Below are positions 63,335 through 64,000 of a stretch of DNA of 64,000 nt, one piece after another. The stretch is taken from assembly GCA_963921195.1 (NCBI GenBank), contig OY992540.1:22580262-22644261 (forward strand). Reading direction: 5' to 3'. How positions within the stretch are numbered: the stretch's first letter is position 1; every line of letters starts with the position of its first letter. Under the pieces are notes generated by a model, which had not been told where the DNA came from, ran no database searches, and saw nothing but the letters and a program-made list of their open reading frames with translations. The position numbers and the translations under genes are program-made. The DNA is from Pegoplata infirma (lineage: Eukaryota; Arthropoda; Insecta; Diptera; Anthomyiidae).

Positions 63335-64000
63335 TCTGTAATAAATTTTTCTATAGAAAATTTTCAATTGTAAATTTTCTATAGAAATTTTCGATAATAA
63401 ATTTTTAAATATGTAGAAAGTTTTCGATGGTACATTTTTATAGCGAAAATTTTTTAATAGTAAATTTTTGTATAGCTAATTTTCGACAGTAAATTTTTCT
63501 ATAAAAAAATTTCCTATATACTAAATATTTCTATAGAAATTCTACTATCAAAAATTTTGCTAAAGAAATTTTTCGATACTCAACTTTTCTATCGAAAATT
63601 ATCGATAGTAAATTTTCGTTAATAAATTTTTCTAAAGAAAATTTTTGTTAATAAATTTTTCTAACGAAAATTTTTGTTACTAAATTTTTCTAAAGAAAAT
63701 TTTCGATAATAAATTTTTCTAAAGAAAATTTTCAATTATAAATTTTTCTATAGAAAATTTTAGATAATAAATTTTTCTATAGAAAATTTTCGATAATAAT
63801 TTTTCAATACTAAATTGTTTTATAGAAAATTCTGAATACTAAATTATTCTAAAGAAAATTTTTGATACAAAATTTTTCTACAGAAAATTTTTAATAATAA
63901 ATTTTTTTATAAAAAAATGTTCGATAATAAATTTTTATATACAAAATAAATTTTACGAAAATAAATTTTTCTATACGATTTTTGTATAGAAAATTTTCGA
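63335..64000. repeat. ~29-bp minisatellite running off the window
   Basis: At least 20 irregular units of AAATTTTTCTATAGAAAATT + TTCGATAAT. CTATAGAAAATTTTC is partly self-complementary. The array continues past the window end. The preceding 63080-63334 holds no recognisable gene. Confidence 0.85.

Overview
The window looks like transposon-dense intergenic DNA from a brachyceran fly. The support is strong A+T richness, retrotransposons of the LOA and BEL/Pao types, a spliced PIF/Harbinger transposon, and the dipteran repeat motifs TATACCCTCC..GGAGGGTATA and TTCGGCACAGCCGAA. I found no convincing host protein-coding gene. Nearly everything readable is a mobile element, a relic of one, or a tandem array, often nested several deep. 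Boundaries below rest on terminal inverted repeats (TIRs) and target-site duplications (TSDs) read by eye; superfamily names are from established family signatures; no database search was run.

Layout: 0.8-3.6 kb, a broken non-LTR retrotransposon (zinc finger, endonuclease, RT remnants) with a TA-flanked foldback inside; 4.0-4.85 kb, a reverse-strand RT relic; 5.8-10.1 kb, A+T-rich DNA with tandem families, one carrying tRNA B-box-like motifs. 10.2-12.3 kb is a 2.1-kb near-palindrome. 12.9-13.7 kb is a hAT-type element with a perfect 8-bp TSD. 14.0-24.4 kb is a decayed LOA-like retrotransposon split by a hAT element, a TA-flanked MITE and a full-length LOA-clade element (18185-23670, both ORFs open, 17-bp TSD). 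24.7-30.7 kb is a stack of foldback elements, including a three-level nest and a 1.7-kb palindrome flanked by TTA.

The centrepiece is 30895-40079: a PIF/Harbinger transposon with a perfect 17-bp TIR, a TTA TSD and two genes whose exons can be joined without a stop: a Myb/SANT-like accessory protein (252 aa, six exons, plus strand) and a DDE transposase (353 aa, five exons, minus strand). The genes converge, and the last transposase exon lies inside an intron of the Myb gene. Two palindromic elements flanked by TAA sit in their introns. The Harbinger itself sits in one arm of an older palindrome whose other arm carries a tRNA-derived SINE (15-bp TSD). Next comes a BEL/Pao deletion derivative (40785-43257) with apparently identical LTRs and one fused gag-pol remnant ORF.

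43.4-56.1 kb holds more hAT-type foldbacks with 8-bp TSDs, TA-flanked CACTCA MITEs, a 265-bp direct repeat and a duplicated exon/intron-like fragment. 56.5-63.0 kb is an array of about 36 copies of a 181-bp unit with a 1,089-bp higher-order duplication, bracketed by a 36-bp inverted repeat, so it may be a satellite grown inside a transposon. The window ends in a roughly 29-bp minisatellite.
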